Shown here piece by piece: positions 63,771 to 64,000 of a DNA stretch of 64,000 nt. Source of the stretch: UBA11606 sp049437325. GTDB taxonomy: Bacteria; Actinomycetota; Acidimicrobiia; Acidimicrobiales; Aldehydirespiratoraceae. Made by a program: the position numbers and the translations under genes. A model generated the notes under the pieces. It worked only from the letters and a program-made list of their open reading frames with translations, searched no databases and was not told where the DNA came from. The stretch's first letter is position 1. Every line of letters begins with the position of its first letter. Location of the stretch: assembly GCA_049437325.1 (NCBI GenBank), contig JBMTIM010000001.1:1-64000 (forward strand), read 5' to 3'.

Positions 63771-64000
63771 TCAGAGCAGGTCGTCGTAGTGACGCCGGGA
63801 GCTGTCGCTGAAGCAAACGAAGAGGACCCGTCCGACGGTCGTGTCGGTGCTGCGGACGGCTGCGAGCGCCACCTTCGCCGCAGCGTCGACCGGGTAGCCA
63901 TACACCCCGGTGGAGATCGCAGGAAACGCAACGGTGTCGGCACCGACGCCGTCGGCAAGCTCGAGGCAACGCCGATAGCACGACGCCAGCAGATCCGGCT
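63771..64000 (-). CDS. Macrodomain protein, C-terminal part only (O-acetyl-ADP-ribose deacetylase-like)
   Basis: The window cuts the gene; the last 76 codons are present, ending at TGA 63771-63773. The visible sequence has the macrodomain hallmark TVAFPAISTGVYGYP followed by an AAKVALAAVRS helix and VLFVCFSD. This matches the end of YmdB-type ADP-ribose-binding domains that hydrolyse O-acetyl-ADP-ribose or ADP-ribosylated groups. The N-terminal half lies beyond the right edge. Confidence 0.88.
   Translation of the reverse strand, partial: PDLLASCYRRCLELADGVGADTVAFPAISTGVYGYPVDAAAKVALAAVRSTDTTVGRVLFVCFSDSSRRHYDDLL

Noticed and set aside
1..64000. CRISPR arrays, tRNA or rRNA genes, insertion sequences, phage genes
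   Set aside because: No regularly spaced repeats, cloverleaf-forming CCA-type sequences, rRNA cores, transposases or integrases were seen, and intergenic space is too small for most of them.

Overview
The window is a gene-dense, high-GC chromosomal segment of an actinobacterium. I infer a free-living, aerobic member of the class Acidimicrobiia or a close relative. The grounds are actinobacterial gene orders (cysteine desulfurase-mnmA-ligA-gatC-gatA; rpsO-pnp-M16 peptidase-dapB-dapA-rnj-ftsK-rimO-pgsA-cinA; rsmD-coaD-SepIVA-like-yceD-rpmF-plsX-acpP-rnc-mutM-like-smc), a PASTA kinase, RNase J, an F420-type luciferase-like oxidoreductase, frequent GTG starts and many 1-4 base stop/start overlaps. 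The genus cannot be read from the sequence. I see no rRNA, tRNA, CRISPR array, insertion sequence, prophage or plasmid gene. No gap between genes exceeds about 210 bases.

Layout. 1-13.5 kb: translation fidelity and repair genes (gatA partial, gatC, ligA, mnmA with its cysteine desulfurase), a PASTA Ser/Thr kinase, a HAD hydrolase, a methyltransferase/SRPBCC pair, a GH15 glycosidase and a NifU-like protein. 13.6-34.6 kb: the conserved minus-strand block from rpsO down to cinA. It holds RNA decay (pnp, rnj), lysine/peptidoglycan precursor synthesis (dapA, dapB), chromosome translocation (ftsK), S12 methylthiolation (rimO) and phosphatidylglycerol synthesis (pgsA). It is interrupted by a fatty-acid oxidation fusion protein, a diguanylate cyclase, SURF1 and small membrane proteins. 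34.8-49.6 kb: an accessory metabolic region with a YhhN-type lysoplasmalogenase, a P450-type ferredoxin/reductase pair, two luciferase-like monooxygenases, an MttB-type methyltransferase overlapping a dimethylglycine-dehydrogenase-like oxidase, an IclR regulator, an amidase, a beta-propeller lipoprotein and a second dimethylglycine-dehydrogenase-like oxidase. I infer N-methyl (betaine or methylamine type) catabolism feeding C1 units to tetrahydrofolate. 49.6-58.5 kb: smc, a degenerate MutM homologue, rnc, acpP, plsX, rpmF, yceD, a SepIVA-like gene, coaD and rsmD. 58.5-64 kb: a tiny zinc-ribbon protein, an FGGY sugar kinase, an MFS transporter, a FAD-linked oxidase, an SDR dehydrogenase and a partial macrodomain protein, which look like a sugar/polyol module.

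The points I find most unusual are: rnc, whose conserved N-terminus lies upstream of any ATG/GTG/TTG and can only start at a CTG just after the acpP stop; a MutM homologue that has lost the N-terminal proline, the catalytic lysine and the zinc finger; an SMC with a deviant Walker A motif; a near-perfect 38-base inverted repeat in the pnp leader; a perfect hairpin ending at the MFS start codon; and the translationally coupled MttB/oxidase pair behind an IclR gene.
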